From contig NZ_FOUY01000038.1 of assembly GCF_900115005.1 (NCBI RefSeq), positions 1 to 57,314 of the forward strand: 57,314 nucleotides of DNA. The letters are read 5' to 3'. The translations under genes were made by a program, and so were the position numbers. Positions within the stretch are counted from its first letter, which is position 1; each line of letters opens with the position of its first letter. Shown in pieces: positions 1 to 7,555 of this stretch. The stretch comes from Pseudonocardia ammonioxydans. Its GTDB lineage: Bacteria > Actinomycetota > Actinomycetes > Mycobacteriales > Pseudonocardiaceae. The notes beneath the pieces were generated by a model. The model did no database searches, had not been told where the DNA came from, and was given only the letters and a program-made list of their open reading frames with translations.

Positions 1-193
1 GTAGCAGCACCGCGAGCACGTCGTGGCGCACTCCTCGCGCTTTGCGCGGGTCGGGAACCTGCGACAACGCCTCTACCAGCGACAACATCACAGCTGGCGC
101 CGGCTCGGTCGCAGCGGTGGCGATCACCTCATCGAGGTCGACCTCCACCTGATCCAGGGCAGCAACGATCGGGGACACTGACAACGCGGGCAC
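1..193 (-). mobile_element. ISAs1-family transposase, N-terminal fragment (cut by window edge)
   Basis: Reading leftward from a GTG at 193 gives an open frame of 64 codons that runs off the window. It contains VPDPRKARGVRHDVLAVLL, the hallmark of the N-terminal transposase-associated domain of ISAs1-family DDE transposases. The DDE catalytic core would lie outside the window. Upstream of the start, about 201-241, two near-complementary segments (TGACGTGATCA and TGATCACGTCG) bracket a GGGTGTCGAAGTCC-like stretch on the minus strand, which probably marks the element end. The exact tip and target duplication cannot be fixed from one end. Family assignment is by motif recall. Confidence 0.75.
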
Positions 194-400
194 GGGCTTC
201 CTGACGTGATCAAGGACTTCGACACCCTCATGATCACGTCGGGCCCCGTGCCCGCCTTCGTACCTACGCCCGCGTGTCGCCGCAGGTCAGCAGTCGCTCA
301 TCCTGACTTTGCCGGGGCCCTGCCTCCCCGGCAGGGTGCTCCACCAGCCGCGAGCGGGCCCGACGCCGACGCGGTCCGCCGCCGCGACCCGGGGTGCTGC

Positions 401-910
401 ATGGCCGAGTACCTCGACCAGCCGGTCAGCCCCTACACGGTCGACCGCGCGCTCGACGACCACGAGGCCACGGCGATCGCCAAGGCCTCCCTGGAGCGGC
501 TCGACGCGCTGGACCCGCGGGTGATCATCCCGGCGCACGGCCCCCTGCCCACCGACCCGGCCGCGGCGCTCGCGCACGCCCACCGCCGCGCACAGCGCCT
601 GGTCGACGACCCGCAGGGCGCCGTCTGGTACGCCGCTCGGCGCATCTTCGGCTACGCCCTGATGATCCGCGACGGCATGGCTCTCGACGATGTGCACGGC
701 TACCTGCTCGCCCGCGCCTGGCTCACCGACACTGCGGACCAGCTGGACCGCCCGGCCGACGGGATCGCCGACGAGCTCGTGGCGACCATGCGCCGCAGCG
801 GCGCCTTCACCGAGTCCGGCGGTCGCCTGTATGCCGCCGCCGAGCACGCCCGCGTCGACCCCGGCGCGCTCGACCAGCCCTGGCCGCGCGACTGGCCCGC
901 CGCCGGCTGA
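401..910 (+). pseudogene. MBL-fold metallo-hydrolase, C-terminal remnant
   Basis: The frame is open from about 206, but protein-like sequence begins only near 401 (MAEYLDQPVSPYTVDRAL). The retained part carries the VIIPAHGP strand-loop and the helical C-terminal domain typical of glyoxalase-II/MBL hydrolases. The N-terminal half with the HxHxDH zinc motif is missing, and an IS end lies about 170 bases upstream. I infer that the 5' half was lost through IS insertion or rearrangement, leaving a non-functional stub of about 169 residues. The codons between 206 and 400 look like random read-through. Whether the stub is expressed cannot be told. Confidence 0.6.
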
Positions 911-1001
911 ACAGGGCTCCTCCGCCGCCCGGCCGATGAGTTCGCGGGCGCCGGGCGGTCCCGTCGTGTGTCAACGACCTGATCGCCGGTGGAGGATGAC
1001 C

Positions 1002-1634
1002 GTGACCGATGTCTGGGAGCTCGTACACGAGGAACGGGCCGCGCTCGCCGACGACCTGCGGGACGTTCCCGACGCACTGTGGGACACGCCCTCGTTCTGT
1101 CCGGGGTGGACCGTGCACGACGTGCTGGCCCACCTCGTCGACACCGCCCGCACCGGCCGGACCGGCTTCGTCGTCGGGATGATCCGTGCGCGGATGGACT
1201 TCGACCGACAGAACGCGACGGGGGTCGCCCGCGAACGCGGCGCGAGCCCCGGGCAGACGCTGCGCCGGTTCGACGCGTGCCGGTCGCTGACGCGCAGGCC
1301 GCCGGCGCCGCTGGACACGAGGCTGGTCGAGATGGTCGTGCACGGTGAGGACATCCGCCGCCCGCTGCGAATCAGCCGGGCCTACCGGCCCGAGGCCGTC
1401 CACCGGGCACTCGCGCTGCAGGCCCGGACGTCGACCTCGTTCGGCGGGGCCCGGGAGCTGATCGCCGGGATCCGGCTGTCGGCGACCGACGCCGAAATCT
1501 GTCTCGGCGACGGCCCGGAGATCACCGGAGGCGCGCTCGCGCTGCTCCTGGCGATCTCGGGCAGGCCCGTCGAGCCCGGGGAGCTCGATGGCCCGGGCCT
1601 TGCCGAGCTGGTCCGCGCCCGCGGAGCGGCGTGA
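1002..1634 (+). CDS. Maleylpyruvate isomerase/DinB-like (TIGR03083) family protein
   Basis: About 210 residues of the mycothiol-dependent maleylpyruvate isomerase/DinB-like superfamily, a metal-binding four-helix bundle found mainly in actinomycetes. Seen directly: the N-terminal signature PGWTVHDVLAHLVDTA with the first metal-binding His, and a second His in MVVHGEDIRRPL. GTG 1002 is chosen because GGAGG at 991-995 is 6 bases upstream; ATG 996 abuts that ribosome site. No aromatic-ring gene lies next to it, so a general thiol-S-transferase-like role is as likely as maleylpyruvate isomerisation. It appears to be a single-gene unit. Confidence 0.7.
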   Translation: MTDVWELVHEERAALADDLRDVPDALWDTPSFCPGWTVHDVLAHLVDTARTGRTGFVVGMIRARMDFDRQNATGVARERGASPGQTLRRFDACRSLTRRPPAPLDTRLVEMVVHGEDIRRPLRISRAYRPEAVHRALALQARTSTSFGGARELIAGIRLSATDAEICLGDGPEITGGALALLLAISGRPVEPGELDGPGLAELVRARGAA

Positions 1635-1737
1635 CCACGACCCCCAGGCGCTTTCGACACATACCGGTCGTCCCGGCCCGTGCCCAGCCGCCGCGCCCGA
1701 CACCGGAATCGGGCGTCGCGCACTGATACAGTCCTAG

Positions 1738-1763
1738 CTTATATAAGTGTAGACCGGTATACT
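1738..1763 (+). promoter_or_regulatory. Putative ArsR operator and leaderless-type promoter
   Basis: A 10-bp perfect palindrome CTTATATAAG (1738-1747) precedes a -10-like TATACT (1758-1763). The GTG start of the ArsR reading frame follows at 1772, so the transcript would begin at or within about two bases of the start codon. The AT-rich palindrome in the -35 region is a plausible self-operator of the adjacent ArsR gene, whose frame is now broken. Confidence 0.4.
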
Positions 1764-1771
1764 TCGGATTC

Positions 1772-2087
1772 GTGCACGCGTTCGACCTTCTCGGCGGCCC
1801 GGTGCGCCGGCGCATTCTGGAGCTGATCGCCGAGGGTGAGCAGACCTCCGGGGCGATCACAGACGTGATCCGGGCTGCGCTCGCGCTGCCCCAACCGGCT
1901 GTTTCCCCGCGTCCTCATGTTCTGCGTGCGAACGGGTTCGCGCCGCTCCGGGCCGAGGGCTCGCCGGTTCCATGCCGTCGACCCGACGTCGCAGGGCGAG
2001 GTCGACGTGCGACTGGACCGGCTTCGCGGATTCTGGGACCAACGGCTCGACATCGGCACGATCGATCCGCCAGTGAAAGGAACATGA
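1772..2087 (+). pseudogene. ArsR-family HTH regulator, frameshifted
   Basis: The frame starts as a normal ArsR repressor (HAFDLLGGPVRRRILELIAEGEQTSGAITDVI). Near 1961 the reading breaks: the conserved C-terminal sequence (RRFHAVDPTSQGEVDVRLDRLRGFWDQRL) continues in another frame from 1962 to a TGA at 2085-2087. Comparing the expected E-G-x-R-R-F junction with the DNA indicates a 2-base deletion. The recognition helix also reads AVSPRPHVLRANGF where the family normally has AVSQHLRVLRENGF, so the DNA-binding surface is altered too. It sits one base before an SRPBCC gene, the usual ArsR-AHSA1 pairing. A sequencing error could explain the indel but not the helix changes. Confidence 0.65.
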
Positions 2088-2088
2088 C

Positions 2089-2736
2089 ATGAAGGACGTG
2101 CTGGACGAACTGGCCGCTGCGCGCCGGGCGATGGGAACAGCGACCCTGCCCGCCGGCGATGCGTACACGATGGAGTTGCGGCGTCGCTACGACGCGCCGG
2201 TCGACGACGTGTGGAACGCCATCACCGACCCCGAGCGGCTGGGCCGTTGGCTGAAGCCGGTCACCGGAGACCTACGGCTCGGCGGGTCGTTCGAGTTGGA
2301 CGGCGGTGAGCACGGGGAGATCCTCCGGTGCGAGCCGCCGCATCTGCTGCGGGTGTCCTGGCTGTTCGGGCCGGACGCCGACGAGTGGCCGGGCACGAGC
2401 GAGGTCGAGGTGCGCCTGTCCCCGGGCCCTGCCGGGGACACCGAACTCGAACTGATCCATGCAGCGGCCGTCGGGGAGCCCATGTTCCCGACCTATGGCC
2501 CCGGTGCCGGCGGTGTGGGCTGGGACCTGCATCTCCTCGCCCTGGCCCGGTTCCTGACAGGCGGGGAGGCCCTCGATCACGAGGACTTCCCGACCTCGCC
2601 CACGGGGCGCGAGTTCCTGCGGCGCAGCGCTGCTGCATGGGGCGAAGCTCACCTGGCCGCCGGCGGGGATCCGGGGCACGTGGCGGCCGCCGTCACGGCC
2701 ACCACCGCGTTCTACGCCCCCGGAGGGGACGCCTGA
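2089..2736 (+). CDS. SRPBCC (AHSA1-type) domain protein
   Basis: 215 residues with an SRPBCC/Aha1-like fold: RRRYDAPVDDVWNAITDPERLGRWLKPVTGDLRLGG is the typical first strand, helices and W-L-K-P segment of START-like AHSA1 proteins in actinomycetes. These small-molecule-binding proteins are commonly encoded directly after an ArsR repressor. The ATG lies one base after the stop of the broken ArsR frame and was probably co-transcribed with it. Loss of the repressor should leave this gene constitutive. Its ligand is unknown. Confidence 0.8.
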   Translation: MKDVLDELAAARRAMGTATLPAGDAYTMELRRRYDAPVDDVWNAITDPERLGRWLKPVTGDLRLGGSFELDGGEHGEILRCEPPHLLRVSWLFGPDADEWPGTSEVEVRLSPGPAGDTELELIHAAAVGEPMFPTYGPGAGGVGWDLHLLALARFLTGGEALDHEDFPTSPTGREFLRRSAAAWGEAHLAAGGDPGHVAAAVTATTAFYAPGGDA

Positions 2737-2943
2737 CGGGGCACACCATCCCGATCGAGCTCGTCCCGTCGCGGGAGCCGTCGCTCGCGGACCCGGCGCA
2801 CATGCCGAAGCGGCCGCAGGGCCTGGCACTGCAGCACGTGCCGGCGGACGGATCGTGAGCGTGGTGCCGATGGCACCAGATTTGCCCTGGGACGCCGACG
2901 GCGATGAGAAGGCTCCGGAGACTCCCAGGTAGCCTTCAGAAAG

Positions 2944-3019
2944 GCCCTCGTAGCTCAGGGGATAGAGCACCGCTCTCCTAAAGCGGGTGTCGCAGGTTCG
3001 AATCCTGCCGGGGGCGCCA
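2944..3019 (+). tRNA. tRNA-Arg (anticodon CCT)
   Basis: A full cloverleaf can be drawn. Acceptor arms are 2944-2950 and 3009-3015 with one G-T pair; D stem GCTC/GAGC is 2953-2956 and 2965-2968; anticodon stem CCGCT/AGCGG surrounds the loop CTCCTAA (2975-2981), anticodon CCT at 2977-2979; T stem GCAGG/CCTGC has loop TTCGAAT. The discriminator is G3016 and CCA is encoded at 3017-3019. It reads AGG arginine codons. No direct repeat of its 3' end was noticed elsewhere in the window. Confidence 0.95.
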
Positions 3020-3249
3020 CAACCTGAGCAGTGATCATGCTGTCGCGAACGCAGCAGATGACTATCGCCTGCTGACCAAGCGGTCCACGATGCCGGATGC
3101 CCGGGCCACGTCGACCTCGACGGACACGCAACCTGCTGCCGACGCAGTCGCAGAGCATCGACGAGATCCACGCCGGGGCGTCCGATGACCGTCGTCGCCG
3201 GCTCGTTCGACGCCGACGAGTTCGGACCGTCGGCGCCGCGTCGCGTGCC

Positions 3250-3369
3250 GGTCGGACGTCCTACCGCCACAGTCCGTTCGGCGGAGCTGCGTAGCGAGTG
3301 CCCGTCCGGCGGATCCGGACGTGTAGGTCCCTCCAGTCGGTCGGGGCCCGCCATGACGGACGTCCGACC
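3250..3369. promoter_or_regulatory. Pair of exact inverted 12-mers upstream of pheA1
   Basis: GGTCGGACGTCC at 3250-3261 and its exact reverse complement GGACGTCCGACC at 3358-3369 are separated by 96 bases. Each contains the palindrome GGACGTCC. The second copy is about 90 bases upstream of the pheA1 start, a position suited to an AraC or IclR activator acting by looping or cooperative binding. In GC-rich DNA an 8-bp palindrome can occur by chance; two exact 12-mers are less easily explained that way. Confidence 0.4.
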
Positions 3370-3434
3370 GACCGGCCGGCATCCGAACACAGGGTGGGCG
3401 CGACCACACGACATGGCGTCGCGCTGCGGTCGCC

Positions 3435-3447
3435 GTCGTGCCACGAC
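3435..3447. promoter_or_regulatory. 13-bp palindrome next to pheA1 ribosome site
   Basis: GTCGTG-c-CACGAC is a perfect dyad ending a few bases before the GGAGG of pheA1. It could be an operator overlapping the 5' untranslated region. It is a short GC-rich dyad, so the call is tentative. Confidence 0.25.
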
Positions 3448-3461
3448 CAGGGAGGCCAACG

Positions 3462-5045
3462 ATGACCACGACCGAGCTCCGGGGCGACAGCAACGCGAAG
3501 GGAGCGGGCTCAGGCACCCGGCCGATGACCGGTTCCGAGTACCTGGAGTCCCTGCGGGACGGCCGCGAGGTGTACTTCCGCGGCGAGCGGGTCGACGACG
3601 TCACCACACACCCGGCGTTCCGCAACTCGGCGCGCTCGGTCGCCCGGCTGTACGACGCGCTGCACGACCCGAACGGGCCCAGCGAGCTGACCGCCCCCAC
3701 CGACACCGGGAACGGCGGGTTCACCCACCCGTTCTTCAAGACCGCGACGAGCGCGGACGACCTGGTGGCCGGGCGGGATGCGATCGTCGCCTGGCAGCGG
3801 ATGGTCTACGGCTGGATGGGGCGTACCCCGGACTACAAGGCGTCGTTCCTCGGAACGCTGGGCGCGAATTCGGACTTCTACGGTCCGTTCAAAGAGAACG
3901 CGCTGCGCTGGTACAGGGAGACCCAGGAGCGGATCCTGTACCTGAACCACGCGATCGTGCATCCGCCGATCGACCGCGACAAGCCCGCCGACCAGACCGC
4001 CGACGTGTGCGTGCACGTCGAGGAAGAGACCGACGCCGGTCTGATCGTCTCCGGCGCGAAGGTCGTCGCGACCGGCTCGGCACTGACCAACGCGAACTTC
4101 ATCGCCCACTACGGGCTACCGCTGAAGAAGAAGGAGTTCGGTGTCATCTTCACGGCGCCGATGGACTCGCCGGGGATGAAGCTGTTCTGCCGCACCTCCT
4201 ACGAGTGGAACGCTGCCGTCACCGGCAGCCCGTTCGACTACCCGCTCTCGAGCCGGCTCGACGAGAACGACGCGATCATGGTTCTCGACCGGGTGCTGGT
4301 GCCGTGGGAGAACGTGTTCATGTACGACGCCGACGCGGCGAACAACTTCGTCATGGCCTCGGGCTTCCTGCCACGCTTCACGTTCCACGGCTGCGCCCGG
4401 CTGGCCGTCAAGCTCGACTTCATCGCCGGGTGTGTGATGAAGGCCGTGGAGACGACCGGGACCTCGAGCTTCCGCGGGGTGCAGAAGCAGGTCGGTGAGA
4501 TCCTCAACTGGCGCGACATGTTCTGGGGTCTGTCCGACGCGATGGCCAAGTCGCCGCAGGAGTGGGTGAACGGGTCGGTGCAGCCGAACCTCAACTACGG
4601 CCTCGCCTACCGGACGTTCATGGGCGTCGGATACCCGCGGATCAAGGAGATCATCCAGCAGACGCTGGGCAGCAGCTTGATCTACCTCAACTCGCACCAG
4701 AGCGACTGGAACAACCCGGACGTGCGGCCCTACCTCGACCAGTACGTTCGCGGATCGAACGGGATCGAGGCGATCGACCGGGTCAAGCTCCTCAAGCTGC
4801 TGTGGGACGCCGTGGGCACCGAGTTCGGGGGCCGGCACGAGCTCTACGAGCTCAACTACGGCGGGGACCACGAGGCGGTCCGGTTCCAGACCCTGTTCGC
4901 CTACCAGGCCTCCGGACAGGACCTCGAGCTGAAGGGCTTCGCCGAGCAGTGCATGGCCGAGTACGACGTCGACGGCTGGTCCCGGCCCGACCTCATCAAC
5001 AACGACGACCTCGAGGTCGTGCGGCGGGCGACCGGGGCCCGGTGA
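3462..5045 (+). CDS. pheA1: Two-component phenol hydroxylase, FADH2-dependent oxygenase (HpaB/PheA1 family)
   Basis: 527 residues, the usual size of the 4-hydroxyphenylacetate 3-hydroxylase/phenol hydroxylase large component, an acyl-CoA-dehydrogenase-fold enzyme that uses reduced FAD from a partner reductase to ortho-hydroxylate phenols. The N-terminus MTGSEYLESLRDGREVYFRGERVDDVTTHPAFRNSARSVARLYD and the central FGVIFTAPMDSPGMKLFCR region are typical. ATG 3462 is preceded by GGGAGG. The flavin reductase follows with a 4-bp overlap, and an AraC gene converges beyond it, the arrangement known from rhodococcal phenol-degradation clusters. With a downstream catechol meta pathway, phenol or a methylphenol is the likely substrate; 4-hydroxyphenylacetate is less likely because no homoprotocatechuate genes are present. 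Confidence 0.88.
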   Translation: MTTTELRGDSNAKGAGSGTRPMTGSEYLESLRDGREVYFRGERVDDVTTHPAFRNSARSVARLYDALHDPNGPSELTAPTDTGNGGFTHPFFKTATSADDLVAGRDAIVAWQRMVYGWMGRTPDYKASFLGTLGANSDFYGPFKENALRWYRETQERILYLNHAIVHPPIDRDKPADQTADVCVHVEEETDAGLIVSGAKVVATGSALTNANFIAHYGLPLKKKEFGVIFTAPMDSPGMKLFCRTSYEWNAAVTGSPFDYPLSSRLDENDAIMVLDRVLVPWENVFMYDADAANNFVMASGFLPRFTFHGCARLAVKLDFIAGCVMKAVETTGTSSFRGVQKQVGEILNWRDMFWGLSDAMAKSPQEWVNGSVQPNLNYGLAYRTFMGVGYPRIKEIIQQTLGSSLIYLNSHQSDWNNPDVRPYLDQYVRGSNGIEAIDRVKLLKLLWDAVGTEFGGRHELYELNYGGDHEAVRFQTLFAYQASGQDLELKGFAEQCMAEYDVDGWSRPDLINNDDLEVVRRATGAR

Positions 5046-5581
5046 GCATCGTGACGGCGCCGGACCACCCCGACATCCTGGCAGCGACACCGCCCCGGAT
5101 GCGGCAGGCGCTCGGCAGGTTCGCCAGCGGCGTCACGATCGTGACCACGGCGGACGGCCCCGATGAGGCCTCGGTGCACGGTATGACGGCCAACGCGTTC
5201 ACCTCGGTGTCGCTGGACCCGCCGCTGGTCCTGGTGTCGATCGCCAACCGGGCCCGAATGAACGCCCGCATTCTCGAGACCGGCCGCTACGGGGTCTCCG
5301 TGCTGGCCAGGGACCAGGAACCGCTGTCGCTGCACTTCGCCGGAGTACCGCAGGATCCCGGCCCGGCGCGGTTCGTGTGGCGGGGGGACGTGCCGCTTCT
5401 CGACGGCGCACTCGTCCATCTGGCCTGCACGGTGCAGGCATCGCACCCCGCGGGCGACCACACACTGCACATCGGGTACGTCGATCGGCTCTGGTACGAC
5501 CACGGTCAGCCGCTGGTCTTCTACACCGGCAGCTTCCAGTGGCTCGAGACGACCCCGCAGCCGGACCCCTGGGGCTTCTGA
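5042..5581 (+). CDS. pheA2: Flavin reductase component of phenol hydroxylase
   Basis: 179 residues of the FMN-binding split-barrel flavin reductase family (HpaC/PheA2/DIM6-NTAB). The N-terminal LGRFASGVTIVTT and MTANAFTSVSLDPPLVLVSIAN segments are the flavin-binding signature. It supplies FADH2 to PheA1 at the expense of NAD(P)H. GTG 5042 overlaps the PheA1 stop (GTGA), so the two subunits are translationally coupled. The operon ends at a strong hairpin at 5602-5636. Confidence 0.88.
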   Translation: MSIVTAPDHPDILAATPPRMRQALGRFASGVTIVTTADGPDEASVHGMTANAFTSVSLDPPLVLVSIANRARMNARILETGRYGVSVLARDQEPLSLHFAGVPQDPGPARFVWRGDVPLLDGALVHLACTVQASHPAGDHTLHIGYVDRLWYDHGQPLVFYTGSFQWLETTPQPDPWGF

Positions 5582-5601
5582 CCGTCTCCGCACTCCGGAT
5601 C

Positions 5602-5636
5602 TGAGGCCGGGCCGCACCCGATGCGGCCCGGCCTCA
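5602..5636. terminator. Bidirectional terminator between pheA2 and the AraC gene
   Basis: A perfect 15-bp stem (TGAGGCCGGGCCGCA at 5602-5616 pairing with 5622-5636) with a 5-base loop lies between the convergent genes. Its right arm includes the stop codon of the AraC gene. There is no T-tract, as is common in actinomycete terminators. Confidence 0.75.
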
Positions 5637-6635
5637 CCCGTCTCCGCCCCTGCGGAACGCCCCGGGAGCCCTCCCGGAGTGGGCCTTGAACGTCCGGTGG
5701 AAGTGCGAGTAGTCCTTGAACCCGCACCGCTCGGCGACCGCCTCCGTGGTCAGATCCGTGGTGCGCAGGAGCTGCCGGGCCCGCTCCATCCGGGCCTCGC
5801 GCAGCCACCCGGAAGGAGTGCTGCCACCGTCCCGGAAAAGCGTCTGGAGGTATCGGCGGGAGACCCCGAGGTCCCGACAGAGGTCGTCCATCGTGTGTTC
5901 GGCATCGTGCAGGTTGTCCCGCAACGCGTCCTTCGCCCGTTGCAGGTCGTGCCGCCGGGCCGCCTCTGCCGGGGTGACGGCGCCGCCCGGCTCGGCCGCC
6001 AGGGCCTCGGACAGCAGATTGAGCGTCGAGGCCGCCAGCGTGCCGGCCGAGCGCTGCAAGCTGTCGTCGTCGAGCACGAGCACCTGACGGATGAACGCAC
6101 CCAGCACGCTCCCCATCCCGGTGTGGGTGGTCAACGTCCGCGCGGTCGCACCCGCGACCGCTCGTTCGGGCAGGCAGGCGAGCAGCTGTCGACGCGGGAT
6201 GCGCACGATGACCTGCTCGAAGTCCTCCGGTAGCGCGAACAGGAACGGGCTGTCGCAGTCGACCAGGGTGAGCGCGCCGCCCTCCACGGTGCACGTACGC
6301 CCGTTCTGCTGCACCTCGGCGACGCCGCGGGTCACCATGCAGAGCAGGATCTCGGACCGGTCGTCGGACCGGATCATGGCAGGCGTACGGACGACCCGGT
6401 GCGGGGAGGACCGCATCCGGCTGAAGTCCAGCCGCCCGACCGGCACCGCGTGCAGCAGCCCGTCGAACGTGTCCCGCCGGCCGAGCACCTGCAGGTCCAT
6501 CTCACAGTACTGGGAGTTGATCGCGTCGCCCCAGACGGTCGGTGCCCGCCGGGCGGAGACCCCCTCGGTCGAGACCAGGACATCCAGTTCGGATCCGGTG
6601 CGCGCAGCGCCAGGATCCGGTGCGCGTGTGGCCAT
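5634..6635 (-). CDS. AraC-family transcriptional regulator (PheR-like)
   Basis: 333 residues. The N-terminal part (to about 200) resembles the AraC-binding-like effector domain of regulators such as NphR/PheR. The C-terminal 100 residues form the double HTH (DNLHDAEHTMDDLCRDLGVSRRYLQTLF, then TTEAVAERCGFKDYSHFHRTFKAHSGRAPGAFRR). ATG 6635 is chosen over longer frames because the alignable protein starts there. The gene converges on pheA1A2 across a shared terminator and diverges from an IclR gene. A phenol-responsive activator of pheA1A2 is the natural inference. Confidence 0.82.
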   Translation of the reverse strand: MATRAPDPGAARTGSELDVLVSTEGVSARRAPTVWGDAINSQYCEMDLQVLGRRDTFDGLLHAVPVGRLDFSRMRSSPHRVVRTPAMIRSDDRSEILLCMVTRGVAEVQQNGRTCTVEGGALTLVDCDSPFLFALPEDFEQVIVRIPRRQLLACLPERAVAGATARTLTTHTGMGSVLGAFIRQVLVLDDDSLQRSAGTLAASTLNLLSEALAAEPGGAVTPAEAARRHDLQRAKDALRDNLHDAEHTMDDLCRDLGVSRRYLQTLFRDGGSTPSGWLREARMERARQLLRTTDLTTEAVAERCGFKDYSHFHRTFKAHSGRAPGAFRRGGDG

Positions 6636-6663
6636 GGGGAAGATCTGCTCCGATCTCCTACAT

Positions 6664-6685
6664 TTGCAGATCACCGTACCTGCAA
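6664..6685. promoter_or_regulatory. Inverted repeat in the AraC/IclR divergent promoter region
   Basis: TTGCAG (6664-6669) and CTGCAA (6680-6685) are separated by 10 bases, in the 104-base space between the divergent AraC and IclR genes. The size fits a dimeric regulator site that could control both genes. No clear -35/-10 pair was identified. Confidence 0.35.
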
Positions 6686-6739
6686 GCCCGAAGTCTAGGC
6701 CCTCGGGCACAGAGCGACGACGCTCACAGGGAGGACCGG

Positions 6740-7555
6740 ATGGCAAGTCTCCAGACGATTCAGAAGATCGGCCCGATTCTGGACCTGTTCACCGTGGAGC
6801 GCCCCGAGTGGGGCGTCCGCGAGGTCGCCACGGCGGTCGGGATCCCGCGCTCGAGTGCGCACGCCGTGCTGGCGAGCCTGGTCCAGACCGGGCTCCTGCA
6901 CTGCCGCGCCCGCGGTCGCTACCGCATCGGCTGGAGGGTCGTCGAACTCGCCGAGGCCCTACGGGGCTCGGTCGACGTCCGGTCCTGCGCGGCACCGCAC
7001 CTCGAGCGCCTCGTGGACCGGTTCGGGGAGACCACGCACCTGGCGGTGCTCGAACGCGGTCAGGTCCTCTACCTCGACAAGGTGCCCGGCACCCACAACA
7101 TCTCCGTCCAGGGCGCCCAGGTCGGATCCCGCCGACACGCACATTGCACCGCGGTCGGCAAGGCCCTGCTCGCTCGGCTCTCCGACCAGGAGCTGAGCCG
7201 GATCGTCGACCAGGAGCCGCTGCGCCGCTTCACCCCGTCCACGGTCACCGATCCGAGCCGGCTCCGCACCGAGCTCGACCGGTGCCGCTCCACCGGATAC
7301 GCCATGGATCTGGGTGAGTCGGTACACGAGGTGCACTGCGTGGCCGCACCGATCCGGGACGATCTGGGCTCGGTGGTCGCCGCGGTGAGCATGAGCGTCC
7401 CGTCCTCGCGGTTCCGCCTGCGCCGGGACGAGATGGCCCGAGCCGTGCTGGACACGACACGGGCGGTCTCCCGGAGCCTGGTGGACGTCGCCGCCGACAC
7501 CGCGCCGTCGCGATCGCTGCAAGAGGCCACCGACGCCTACGGCAGTGCGTCATGA
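6740..7555 (+). CDS. IclR-family transcriptional regulator (copy 1)
   Basis: 271 residues: N-terminal winged HTH (LQTIQKIGPILDLFTVERPEWGVREVATAVGIPRSSAHAVLASL) followed by the IclR effector domain (GETTHLAVLERGQVLYLDKV; HCTAVGKALLA; VHCVAAPIRDDLGSVVAAVSMSVP). The start has AGGGAGG 6 bases upstream. It is strikingly similar to the second IclR gene at 17878, including the unusual IERPEWGV-type HTH lead, so the two are paralogues. Its stop overlaps the start of an FAD-synthetase-like gene (ATGA), coupling the two. It likely controls the aromatic genes. Confidence 0.85.
   Translation: MASLQTIQKIGPILDLFTVERPEWGVREVATAVGIPRSSAHAVLASLVQTGLLHCRARGRYRIGWRVVELAEALRGSVDVRSCAAPHLERLVDRFGETTHLAVLERGQVLYLDKVPGTHNISVQGAQVGSRRHAHCTAVGKALLARLSDQELSRIVDQEPLRRFTPSTVTDPSRLRTELDRCRSTGYAMDLGESVHEVHCVAAPIRDDLGSVVAAVSMSVPSSRFRLRRDEMARAVLDTTRAVSRSLVDVAADTAPSRSLQEATDAYGSAS

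Larger units (their letters stand above)
3020..3461 (+). other. Non-coding stretch between tRNA-Arg and pheA1
   Basis: About 440 bases without a convincing gene; the open frames crossing it give arginine/serine-rich translations without family features. It holds the exact inverted 12-mers (3250-3261 and 3358-3369) and a 13-bp palindrome next to the pheA1 ribosome site, listed separately. No clear -35/-10 pair was found. It probably contains the pheA1A2 promoter and activator sites. Confidence 0.5.

Noticed and set aside
206..400. N-terminal part of the open frame leading into the MBL hydrolase remnant
   Set aside because: Composition is Pro/Arg/Ala-rich with no MBL-fold strands or HxHxDH motif, and it begins inside the IS end.
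2944..3461. tRNA-Arg(CCT) as attachment site of an integrated island
   Set aside because: No integrase gene and no repeat of the tRNA 3' end were seen in the window. The island could still be imported, but there is no direct evidence here.
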